DNA of 64,000 nucleotides from Prorocentrum cordatum (lineage: Eukaryota > Sar > Dinophyceae > Prorocentrales > Prorocentraceae). The notes under the pieces are model-generated. The model was not told the DNA's origin. It did no database searches and saw only the letters and a program-made list of their open reading frames with translations. Below, one piece after another: positions 1 to 10,000 of the stretch. The position numbers and the translations under genes are program-made. The stretch spans positions 505,842 through 569,841 of the forward strand of contig CAUYUJ010001714.1 in the NCBI GenBank assembly GCA_963575745.1. The letters are read 5' to 3'. How positions within the stretch are numbered: position 1 is the stretch's first letter; each line of letters starts with the position of its first letter.

Positions 1-9
1 TTTTGGCCT

Positions 10-26
10 CCTGGGGGGGCAACGCT
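10..26 (+). repeat. Solo MITE-A-like terminal motif
   Basis: A G run followed by CAACGCTAA resembles the terminal inverted repeat of the MITE-A elements at 12430, 13288 and 44579. No partner end is visible because the window starts here. A similar solo motif lies near 49857. Confidence 0.25.
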
Positions 27-46
27 AATTAACGCTCAGCTCTTCT

Positions 47-626
47 TTGATAGATCTCCTCCAAGATGGCAAAAAGAAGCGCCCAGGAGGCCCCAAGAGG
101 TCCCAAGATGGCCCCAAGATGGCCCCAAAAGGCCCCCAAGAGGCCCCCAGAAGGCCCCCAAGAAGACCCTCAGAGGACCCAAGAGGCCCCCCCCCCCGAG
201 GCACCCAAGACCCCGAAGAGCCCCCCAGGATCGCCAAGAGACCCCCAAGACGTCCCAAGAGGCCCCCAAGAATCGCCCAAGAGATACTCCAAGAGGCTCC
301 TAGAGGCATCCAAGAGACCTCTGGCCCTTGTGCTTGCCCTCCTCCTCCTCCTCCTGTTCCTCCTTCCTGCTCCTACTCCTTCTCTTCCTCCTCCTCCTCC
401 TCCTCCTCCTCCTCCTCCTCCTCCGCCTCCTCCTCATCCTATTCATCCTCCGTTTTCCCACTCCCTCATCCATCCATCCATCCATCCACCTCCTCCTTCT
501 CTTCCTCACTCCTTTGCACGGTTCGGCCGTCCTCCTCTTTGCTGCCGCACTTCCCTGATCAGCTCAACTCGCCTGGACATCGTTTCGGGATGGGCTGGTG
601 GGGATAAGCGAAGCGTCTAGAATTTT
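47..626 (+). repeat. Composite repeat, copy 1 (CAAGAGGCC array + CTC tract + conserved tail)
   Basis: The module starts with CTCCTCCAAGATGG at about 55 and continues as a degenerate 11-12-bp array of CCCCAAGAGGC to about 325. A CTC tract follows (338-430), then a short CCAT tract (466-490). It ends in a roughly 70-bp non-repetitive tail (555-626) that finishes in CTAGAATTT. The same order and a closely similar tail recur at 10156-10712. Long open frames here are translations of the low-complexity array and are not genes. Confidence 0.75.
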
Positions 627-1439
627 GTCCTCATCCTCGTCGTCGCCCCCCACCCATTCTTTTCAACCTTCAACACCTCTCAACTCCAGACTCTCCTCGT
701 CCACCCTCGTTGCCTCCCTCACGCACATCGGGTCAGCAGCCTCTAGCCTCACTGATGTAAATCCATTGCGCGTGGCTCTACATCTGCCTCGCTACGCCAG
801 CCGCGGCGCCCACCGTCCAGCCCTGCCCAGTAGTTGCAGAGTGCTGGCCCCCAGCGAGCACACTGTCAACCTCCAGCTGCTACCATGCGCAAATATCAAG
901 AGACGCCCGGAAACGCAGGCTCTTCATGAGCACAAAATGACCCATACCTCACCGTCCCGAGTGGAAGAGAATCATGCCGGACGACGAGAGCACGCCGACG
1001 CAGCTGTTCGATACTTTTATGGCATGTGGCACCCGTCTCGGCCTTCGCGGGTCCCTCCGGAAACCGACTGCCGAGGGTGCGCATGCCAACATCGGAGCAC
1101 TGCCCCAATACGCTTGGAAGCCTCACAAATGAGGTCAGGGCGGATAGGGCCAGATGATCGCAAAGGCATCGCCGATGCATCGTCGACGGCGGGATGGAGA
1201 AGAGCGGGCTCCGGCCGGTCCGCATCGCCGATACATCGGCGGTGCGGCGCGATCTTCTGACCACATCTACGCGGGCTCCTGTTGGGAGGCCTGGAAACAC
1301 ACTTTTTCGTCAGCGGCCACACAAAATGGTCAGACGGCGGTCAAACAGCGCTGGGGCGCGCCGAAGCACAGCGAGGCACAGGGAAACTATCCCAGCAAAG
1401 CAACCTAACAACTATGTGTAGAAGCATATATGGAAGCAT
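627..1439. other. Unassigned stretch
   Basis: No convincing gene. A palindrome CGCCGATACATCGGCG at about 1224-1239 resembles the core palindrome of MITE-A and may be a diverged fragment. The rest is unique-looking GC-rich sequence. Confidence 0.4.
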
Positions 1440-2330
1440 ACCTGGAAACGAGACGCTGTTATCAATAGTGGATGAGTCTGCAAAGAAGGCTCTACTATCA
1501 ACGGATCAGCACATTCTTGTTGCGCTCATTCCAAACGTGACGCTGCTGCGCAGGGATGTAGGTCCAAACGAGACACTGCTATCGATGGATTTGACACTGC
1601 TTGCTACTGCAGATGTGTCTGGGAACGAGACGCTGCTGTCAATGGTGGATGAGTCAGCAAAGCAGGCACTGCTACCGACGGGACAGCACATTTTTTTGCT
1701 CCTCCCAAACAAGACGCTGCTATCATTCGATGTAGTTCCAAAGGAGACACTGCTATCATTAGTGGGAGGTGTGTAAAAACGAGACTCTGCTATCAATACT
1801 GAAAGTGTGTCGAAACGAGACACTGCCATCAATAGTGGGAGTTGTGTGAAAACGAGACTCTGCTATCAATACTGAGCTGTATTACAACGAGACAATGGTA
1901 TCAATAGTGGAAGTTGATTCATATATATATAATTATGTAAAATCCAACCAAAAAACTAGCAATCCTGGAAGCGTGTCAAAACGACACACTGCTATCAATA
2001 GTGAGAGGTGTGAAAACGAGACTTTGCTATGACTAGTGGAAGTGCGTCAAAACGAGACACTGCTATCAATAATGAAAACTGCGTTAAAACGAGACTCTGC
2101 TATGAGTACTCGAACTGTGTTAAAACGAGACACTGCTACCAATAGTGGGAGTTGTCTGAAAACGAGGCTCTGCTACGAGCACTGGAACTGTGTTAAAACG
2201 AGACACTGCTATCGCTAGTGGGAGGTGCGTCAAAAGGAGACTCTGCCATCAATACTGGAAGTGTTTCAAAACGAGACACTGCTATCAATAGTGGGAGTTG
2301 TATGAAAACGGGACTCTGCTATCAACCCTG
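1440..2330 (+). repeat. Array of degenerate ~37-bp repeats, left block
   Basis: About 20 diverged copies of a unit with the core AACGAGACACTGCTATCAAT and a variable spacer such as AGTGGGAGTTGTGT. Successive cores lie mostly 36-39 bp apart (for example near 1777, 1814 and 1851). An AT-rich interruption lies at about 1918-1965. The same repeat resumes at 5216-5345 beyond the EEP gene, so the gene sits inside one array. Confidence 0.8.
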
Positions 2331-2509
2331 TTGTCATCGTCATCATCGCCGTCGTTGTCATCGTCCTCCTCGTTCTCGTCGCCGCTGCCCTCGTCGTCGC
2401 CGCTGTCTCCCCTTGCTTTCTCTAGCTGGCCATTTTTTTCCGTCCCGGACGGCGCTTCGCGCCTCCAAGCAACTGTTCTAGCGGAGAGCCGGCAAAACGT
2501 ACAATCGGA

Positions 2510-2937
2510 GAAGCACTGCACAGAGCCGCAGGCTGAGAAGCACCGCGGCCACGCAATCCCACAACTGTTGCAACTAGCAGCACAAGCACGCAAGCTGAGA
2601 AACACCGCGCAAAGAAAACAAATATGTGATACCCAGACATCACCGTGGTAATCGCCCTCAGCGCTGGAAACGCCAGCCACAAGATTGTCCTCGCACAGGA
2701 AGTCGCGCCAGTCCGGAATGCAAGAAGCACTGCAGACAGCCGCAGGCTGAAAAGCACCGCGGACATGCAATCCTACAACTGTTGCAACTAGTACTACAAG
2801 CACGCAGGCTGAGGAGCACCGCGCATGCAAAACCAGTATGTGAGACCTAGATATCCTTGGAATCAACGCGGTCAGTGCTGGAGACGCCAGCCTGAAGTTC
2901 TTCTCCGCTTAGGAAGCTACGCCAGTCCGGCGGCTGC
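2510..2937. repeat. 214-bp tandem duplication at the 3' end of the EEP gene
   Basis: Two diverged copies, 2510-2723 and 2724-2937. GAAGCACTGCA recurs at 2510 and 2724 and GCCAGTCCGG at 2707 and 2921, both at an offset of 214. On the minus strand the duplication covers the last codons of the EEP open frame and its 3' flank, so a second remnant of the C-terminal residues (PDWR-F) lies downstream of the stop. Confidence 0.75.
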
Positions 2938-5049
2938 CAACTGTCGAGGGCGCGCCGGGGCCCACCGCCTGCGCTGCCGCCGATGTCCAGGTAGTCCCCC
3001 TCCGCGTTCTGGAGGCGGCCATGTCCTAGCGCCCCAATCGCCTCGTTCCGGTTGGCCAGCAACTCGCCGCTCTCCCATTTCCGGAGCACCTCCAATTCCC
3101 TGCGCGCGAAAGTCTCCGCCTCGGCGCCGTGGCGCGAGATCTCCTGATACCGGGCGAGCCGTGCACCATCGTTGTGGAGTGCGACGGCTTCAGCTTTGTC
3201 GCGCTGGAGTCGGCGGCGCTCGTCCTGCGAGACTCGTTCACCAGCGGGCGGCGGCGCGGCTGCGCCACCGGGCTCGGGCTGCAAGACTCGGCGGAGCATC
3301 TCAGCATCGAAGTAGCTGGAGAAGGCCAGCAACTCCCAGTTCTGCTTTGCGCCGGCAACGCGTTGCAGATGCCAGTGAAACCGCTTGCGCTTCTGTTCCC
3401 TGACGAACTGTTTGTTGGCGTTCCCCTTGCCTGTCTCTTGGGCCTTGCTTCCTTCGCTCGCCTTGTGTGCTCCCTTTCCTCGCCTTGCTTCCTTTGCCCG
3501 CTTCCTCGCGCCCTTTGCTCGCTTTCCCCCCCGTCGGCATTTCGCTGCTGCAGCGCACGCTGGCGGTCAGACTGCTCGCACTCCTGTCGAACACTTTGAA
3601 CCAGTTCCCGGCGCCGGTCGTCGGCGAGGACGCGCCGCGCGTCAACGACGCCCTTGCTCTGCAGAAACTGCCGGCGAACCCGGAGGACAGAGAGAATGGC
3701 TCGGCCTGTCTCCTCCTGCGACGCGCAGGCGGCGCCGGCGCCCCCCTCCGCGGAATCTCTCTCCGCGGACTTCCTCTTCATGAACAGCAAACGGCTCAAG
3801 TGGTCGAGGAGTTCGGGGTCGCACTGCAGGGCCCGCGCGCGCTGGCTAACCTCACCCCCGGGTTCGTCGACGGCCTCGCCGTCGGCCCCTGGCCTTTCCG
3901 CGCGCGCAGGAGAAGGACTCCGCGAACAGTCTGGGGCGTCTGGAGGCAGGAGCGCCCGGGGGGGCAAGGAGCGTTCGGGGGCGGGAGCGTCTGCCTCCCC
4001 GGAGTCGGAGCCGGAAACGTTTCCTTCACAGTCTCCGAAGGCGCACTTCCGTTTGCCCCCCACCACAGGCTGAGCAGCACAGGGAAGAATGAAGACAACC
4101 GCGACAGCATCGTGTGAGTCGTTGCGCATTCCACGGTCCCGGCACGAAAAGCCAACAGCGATGGACTTGAAAGTCGCGACGGCTCCACTGACTGCGACGT
4201 CGTCGCCGATGAGGTCCGCCGGGGCGCAGAAGACCCCCACAGCGCGTCGTCGTCAGTCCGGCGCTGCAAAGCTTCACGCACGTCCTCAGCTTTGAGATTG
4301 TCGTCGCCGAGAATGATGCGCACGACCCGCTGAGAGGTAGACGGTGCTCGAAGGCTGTTCAAGTGTTGCCGCAGAAGGTTCACTGCGCGCCGTCGCGCTG
4401 GCACACTGGGGGCGTTATCGCCGCAAACGATGTGCAGATTGCCGGTGATCACGCGCACTGTGCCATAGCCTTTGATGTGCACATCGAACCGCGCGATCGC
4501 AGCGTCCACATCTTGCATTCCGGGGAGCCGGAAGATCTCTGCGTCGCCGCGCGGGGACACATCGACAGGCTGAGGAGCACCAACGAAGCCCCACATGCTC
4601 ACGTAGTTGTGGACCGCAATGATGCGAACGTTGTCGCCGAACGGCTGTCTCAAGATGTCCGCCACGTTGATTCCAGCTTTGCTGAAGCCCTTACGATGCG
4701 CACCCACCTCGCAGCCAAACAAGAAGTCAGCATCAGCCTCCGCTACGATTTTGACGCACAACCGCTGAAAGTTTGCGAGATGCCTCGGGGACTTCTTTCC
4801 CGTCATCATGTCCTGCTCGAACCCGAAGTTGAAGGAGGCGACCGTAAAAGACGCAAACTGAAGACCTCGAGGGGGGCCAGGCGCGGCCCCAGACGCGCCT
4901 CCGTCTTCCGTCGCAGGCTGAAGAGCACCGCGAGAACCAGAGGCCTCGGCCCCAGACGCGCCTCCGTCTTCCGTCGCAGGCTGAAGAGCACCGCGAGAAC
5001 CAGAGGCTTGCGAAGGCACGAAAGGCGCGGCAAAGTTGGGAGCGTACAT
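2847..5049 (-). CDS. Endonuclease/exonuclease/phosphatase (EEP)-domain protein with basic C-terminal extension, two frameshifts
   Basis: Minus-strand coding region. I start it at the ATG at 5049 (MYAPNFAAP), because upstream codons run into the 37-bp repeat array. Residues 15-55 are two copies of a 21-residue repeat (63 bp). The EEP fold is suggested by its usual ordered motifs: N74 in SFNFG, E114 in CEVG, N204-x-H206 in GNLH and GDDN at 248-251. The terminal SHD motif (RNDSHDAV) appears only after a one-base frame change at the C5 run 4234-4238. A second change at the C4 run 3423-3426 leads to a charged tail containing KRKRFHWHLQR and WELLAF. EEP proteins are Mg-dependent phosphodiesterases, but the substrate here is unknown. 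No reverse transcriptase follows, so a LINE endonuclease is not supported. The shifts may be real or base-call errors. Confidence 0.6.
4887..5012 (-). repeat. In-frame 63-bp tandem duplication in the EEP gene
   Basis: Two nearly identical 63-bp units (4887-4949 and 4950-5012) encode two copies of a 21-residue segment containing GALQPATEDGG. The length is a multiple of three, so the frame is kept. Each unit carries one copy of a dispersed 20-nt motif, GCAGGCTGAAGAGCACCGCG. Confidence 0.85.
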
Positions 5050-5215
5050 TGCAATGTGGAGAACGCAGGAAAGGCACGCGCTGGCGAAGGCCACGGCAAT
5101 GCGGAAGGCACGGTCTGAGCCAAAGACGGCGAGCAGATGCAGGGGGAAAAGGGGGTTGACAGAAAGAGGGTGGGAGGCTTCGATCGACTCACGACTCACT
5201 GTTTTCGACAACTGT

Positions 5216-5345
5216 ATCTCCAAACGAGACGCTGCTATCAATCGCTGATTGGTCCAAACGAAACATTGCTATCAATGGATGTAACCCCAAACGAGACACT
5301 GCTATCAATGGATGTAGCCACAAGCGAGACACTGCGATCAGCCTC
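5216..5345 (+). repeat. Array of ~37-bp repeats, right block
   Basis: Four copies of the same AACGAGACACTGCTATCAATGG repeat seen at 1440-2330, in the same orientation. The array covers sequence upstream of the EEP start codon. Confidence 0.8.
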
Positions 5346-5594
5346 AGTCTGCCTTCAGCCTCGGCTTGCAGGGAAAAAGGGGAGGGAGGAAGGAGTAAGG
5401 AGCCTCCCTCGTCCTGCTCCTCCTGCTCCTCCTGCTCCTCCTGCTCCTCCTTCTATTGCCACTACAAGTATTAGATTCTGGCGGAAACGTCCAGTGCACG
5501 ATGAAGCCTGGGTCCGCCGTCTTGCCCTGCACGATGACGAACAAAACAAGACGGCAATCGAGTGGCGAGAGATCTGACGGAGACATCCAGTCAG
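5346..5594. other. Spacer with (TCCTGC)n-like tract
   Basis: A short CTCCTGCTCCTC microsatellite at about 5415-5455, then unique sequence. No gene seen. Confidence 0.4.
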
Positions 5595-5972
5595 CAAAAT
5601 GTTGCCCGGGAGTGGAGTTCTGGCAACTCGAAGACCACGAAGTGGCCTACAATTGGCTCCGGGCATCCAAAATGTGGCCCGGGAGTGCCCTCCGGGCATC
5701 CAAAATGTGGCCCGGGAATGGAGTTCTGGGAACTCGAAGACCACGAAGTGGCCTACAGTTGGCTCCGGGCATCCAAAATGTGGCCTGGGAATGGAGTTCT
5801 GGGAGGCGCCGGATGCCTCCCCGGGCGATTTTGCGAGGATGTCCCAGGCGATTTGGGTGCCGCCGGATGCCTCCCCGGTTCCTGTCCGGGTCCCGCCCCG
5901 ACCCCCCTGAGGAGTCATGATGCCTCTTTTGAGCCCACTAGAAACCTGTCAGCAAAGGCTGTCAGGTAAAAA
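5595..5972 (+). mobile_element. 73-bp-satellite element, copy 1 (array plus conserved tail)
   Basis: CAAAATGTGG recurs at 5668, 5701 and 5774 and CAAAATGTTG at 5595. The spacing is 73 bp except for one internally deleted 33-bp copy (5668-5700). About 70 bp after the array comes a tail (5881-5972) with GAGTCATGATGC, CCACTAGAAACCTGTC and GCTGTCAGGTAAAAA. The array and tail are repeated in inverted orientation at 25811-26347, so they behave as one dispersed unit. No protein is encoded. Confidence 0.7.
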
Positions 5973-6245
5973 GGGGAACGCGCCGAGGCGCGAGGCGGCG
6001 TGAGAGGCCAGGAGGGCGAGGGAGCCACACACAGGCAATGAAACTCTGTGTGTGTGCGCGCGGAGGTGCGAGCCTATGTCCCAGAAGCACACTGCCGCTC
6101 CTCCACATCCGCGCCGGAGAGCCCCTGGGAGGGGCCGTCGCTGCGGAGGGGGGCCGCGCGGCCACGTGAGCGAGGGCGGCCGCTCAGACCCCGTCGTCCA
6201 CGTCGCGGCGGCCGATCGGGGCGACGTCCACGTGGCTGCGCCCCT

Positions 6246-6424
6246 CGGCTGCAGAGTGACCCTAGACAAGAGCAGCATTTGGCGCGTGGACTATGGGGGC
6301 GCAGTGTCGCCAAAGCCAAGCACGCAAGCAGCCGCTATAACATCGCGCTCAGCGATCGGGGGGACCCCAGCGGTCCCGCACCAAAGGCTACTCTGGCGAA
6401 GGGTCATTCTTACGCGTAGTCGAG
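6246..6424 (+). mobile_element. MITE-B, copy 1
   Basis: 179-bp member of an inverted-terminal-repeat family. The left end CGGCTGCAGAGTGACCCT is complementary to the right end around GGGTCATTCTTACGCG. The interior CATCGCGCTCAGCGATCGG matches the copies at 13092 and 44246. It lies just downstream of the palmitoyltransferase stop codon. No clear target-site duplication. Confidence 0.65.
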
Positions 6425-6718
6425 CACCCCCTTTAGGCCAGGGCATCGTGAAAGCAATCGCGATGGGCGTGTTCGCCCGGCTTCGGGCCCAGGGCCCTCG
6501 CGCGTCGGTCTAGCTCGAGAAGCGCCACAGAACAAACGGAGGGGCAAAGAGCGGCACAGACATGACTGTTCGGGGGGTCCGCGCGGATTTCTCGGATGGG
6601 CGCTGGAGGCAAGGGGGCCAAGCGCCGATCCAATGAATCCGCCCGAACCTCCTGAAGCCTATTTTTATGCCGTTTCTGTTCTTCGAAAGATGGGTCCGAA
6701 TGCCCCTACTGTGATCTT

Positions 6719-7029
6719 TCACGACGCCGTGGATTGTTCACTGCGTCCGGATGCCTGGGCCTGTCTCGCAGACGGGAAGGACAGGCCGTCGGACAGCGGC
6801 CTGGCAGGGGCTATGGGTAGCAGCCAGGAGGCGTCCATCTCGCCCAGCAGCTGCGAGGCGTTGCGCCGCTTGCCAAGGTCGTACGGATTCCCACCCCTGT
6901 AGGCCATCTCTATCGACGTCAGGTTCTTCACCAGCAGGAAAATGTCCAGGTCGGACGATATGGGTAGGATCAGCCAGCACCGAGTCGGGAAATCCGGCCG
7001 AATCGGAAAGCGCGTCGGAACGGATCGGG
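6719..7029 (-). CDS. Palmitoyltransferase terminal exon
   Basis: Contains [29 protein letters not shown] and DGLSFP, which match the family's C-terminal conserved blocks in order, then a 17-residue tail and a TGA stop. The acceptor at 7031-7030 (GATGCAG) is chosen because it restores phase with the previous exon. An acceptor just before AACCTGACG (6925) is an alternative. Confidence 0.7.
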
Positions 7030-10000
7030 CTGCATCGTCAAGGAGTCCAACTCGCATGAAATCGGCAGCGCCAGGATGCAGAACAGCGCCATGCAAGCAT
7101 CGTGCCACATCGAATCGCTAGAACATCGGAACCGAATCAGGTCAGGCCGGCCAGGGTCGACATCGGACTGTATCGATCGGATCGAAATGGGCACTGCAGA
7201 GGGGGGGTGCGAAACAGCTCAAGTTGCCGATTTCCCCAGCGCCTGGAGTATCGAAGAAAAAAACCTGGCGGCGGGGCGCAACTAGCTGCGCGCAGCCGAT
7301 CTCGTACCCCCCCTTTCCGAATCCCCCCATTTCGTCTGACCCATGATGTGCGAACAGAACAGCACACCAAGCGCGACGGAGAACGACAGCGCCAGCATGC
7401 CCGCCAGGCTGAACAGCATCTGGTCCTTGATGGGCAGCTGTGCCCGAAAGGCGCTGCGTCCCTTGCGGTGCTTCTTGCCCACGAACACCAACTGTCACCC
7501 CCCTCCTCCTGCTCCTCCTCCTCCTCCTCCACCTCCTCCTCCGCCTCAGGGAGGGGGGAGAAGGGAGGGGGGAGGAGGCGAGGGAGAGTGAGGGAAGAGG
7601 AGAGAGGAGGAGCGAGGAGCAAGATAGAAGGAGGGAGTAAGAGAGGGAGGGAGGGACTCATTCCCTCCCTGCAGCTGCTCGCTTCTCTGTTCCTCCCATC
7701 TCTCGTTCCCTCCGTGCAGGCCATGGCCTGACTCCGCCGACTCACTGCTCCGCCTGGCCCTGTTGCGCCTGGCCCTGTTTCGCATGGCCCTCTTCCGCTC
7801 CAGCTGTGTTCCGCCGGGCCTTACGCTGCCAAGCCCTCTTCCTCCCAGCCCCGTTCCGCCGTCAGCCCCTTTCAAGCGGGAGCTGTCTCGCAGACCAGCG
7901 CGGCGGAACCTGACGTCGGCGGAACCAGGCCTCGGCGGAGCAGGGCCCAGCGGAACTGAGCTTCAAAGGAACTGGGTTTCGGCGGAAACAGGGCGGTGGA
8001 AGCAGGGCTCGGGCAGAACTAGGCTCGGCCGAAAAGGGCCTGTACTCGCAAGGGTGCTACCTGGAGGCCCTCAAAAGGCTCTCAAGAGGCCCCCAAGAAG
8101 GAACTACCCAAGATGGTCCCCTGGTCCACGACCCAGTCGCAGTCGTGGGATGGACATAATGCGTTCACGTGCAAGGGGCAACAAAAGCATGCGAATTACA
8201 ACATGGCGCGCGGCGTGTGGCCACTTCTAAGTCATGTCAGCAATATGGTTGGTTGTGTTACTCTTATTCCTGATATTTCTCGCCGCAAGCAATGTATGGT
8301 CCGTACTCGTCAGATTGTTATTATCAGTCGCATTCGTGTTCGCATTACTGGTGTGTGAGTTGTCTTGAGTTTACGGTGGTTGTCATTACTCCTCTGTTAC
8401 AGTATCAGCACTACTATGAATAGTAACGCTCGCAGATTTCGTATGTGTATGATCTTCATAATGGTGTTCGTCGTGCTCGGCGTATTGTTCGTCGTGATGT
8501 TCGTTTTGCTAGTGTTGATAATGTGTCTTGTTATTGCGACTTGTGGTCAGTATTCGTATTGATAGTCGTATTGGCATTCGCACTGTCATTATTTGTCGAC
8601 TACTGTTGTCACTGGTATTATGGGTGCTGCTAGTACTAGTATTAGTTAGCATTAGTAATAACATTAATCGTGTTAGTATTATTATTGTTAGTAATTGAAG
8701 TATTCCCTTTCATCCCGCAAAACCCCTCTCCTACCCAGAATTCTGGCATGGCGGTGAGCACGAAAGTTGCCTGCGCCCACTGCGATCGTGTTCAAGCAAG
8801 CATGCAATCATGTCAACAGATCGGCACCACCATCCGTCTCGTTGCTCCTGCTGCTCCTCATGATCCTCCTCGTCCTTCTCCTCCTTCTCGTGCTCCCCCT
8901 CCCCCTACTCATCCTCATTATCATTATCATCAATATCATCCAAATCGAATGGGCACAACCGTACGGTGTGGGTGCTAAGCGCGAGCCATTGACCCTCTCC
9001 TCGAACGTGCCGTAAGTTCACACCCTTCAAGGAGCAACGGAAGGTAGGCTGAACTTCAAGGTACGTCTACCCATGCCTGCACATATTGCTCGTCGTACGA
9101 AACTTCCCAGTTCCGTACATCCCCGTTTTTACCACCTCCACGTTGGACACGCTGGTAGGCCACATCGATTCATGAGAGCATGACTGAATGGTAGTCGTTG
9201 GCATTTCGTCATCAACCCTGCAACGCTTACCCACCAAAACAAAAGATGCGTAAACACTACAACATCGGTCGGAGGCGCGCAAGCTAGCATCCCGTACATA
9301 GTCATCTGGATGAAATACTTGTGGTTGGCGAAACCAATGCAGTTTCCAACCTGCACTCCCTTCTCCCTTGCTTCCCTGGCCGTACAATCGGAGAGGTAGG
9401 GAGAGAGAGAGGACAGGAGAGGAAAGGAGAGGCGAGGAGAGGAGAGGAGAGGAGACTAGAGAAAGGAGAGGGAGAGAGAGGATAGAGAGATAGAGGAGAG
9501 AGAGAGAGAAGGAGAGAGAAGAGGGTGAGGAGAAAGAGAGCGAGAGAGAGAGAGAGATGAAGAACAACTACATATTAAAACGACGTGTGATGAATGAACG
9601 ACAGAAACGGCACATGCACGTCGGAAACGGAAGGCTAGAAGGGTACCGTGTATGCTGAAGTGGCCATCAAGCAAGATGGTTGCGTTCTGCACTCCGCTGA
9701 CCAACAACTGGTGTTCGACTAGATCGACCAAACGGGCTTGAGACGCACCAGGAGAGCATCCTCTCGGACGTAAGGTCAGGTCAAGCCGTGGGCCGCGGCA
9801 GCCCATAGGCACCTGCATGCGATGCACGTCGGCAAGGATCCCGTGCTAGATAGCACCCAGCCGGAAGACGACGAGAAAAAAGGCGTGGGTGTGCGTGCGA
9901 CCTCGCCCTCCCCTCGCTTTCTCCTGTCCGTTTCCCCTCATTTGCTTCCCTCGCAAACGCTTTCCCAGAACAGCAGCGGGCTCTGCGGAGATGCTCAAGT

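Noticed and set aside
2847-5049. EEP gene as a LINE endonuclease
   Set aside because: No reverse transcriptase follows on the same strand and the C-terminal extension is unrelated to RT.
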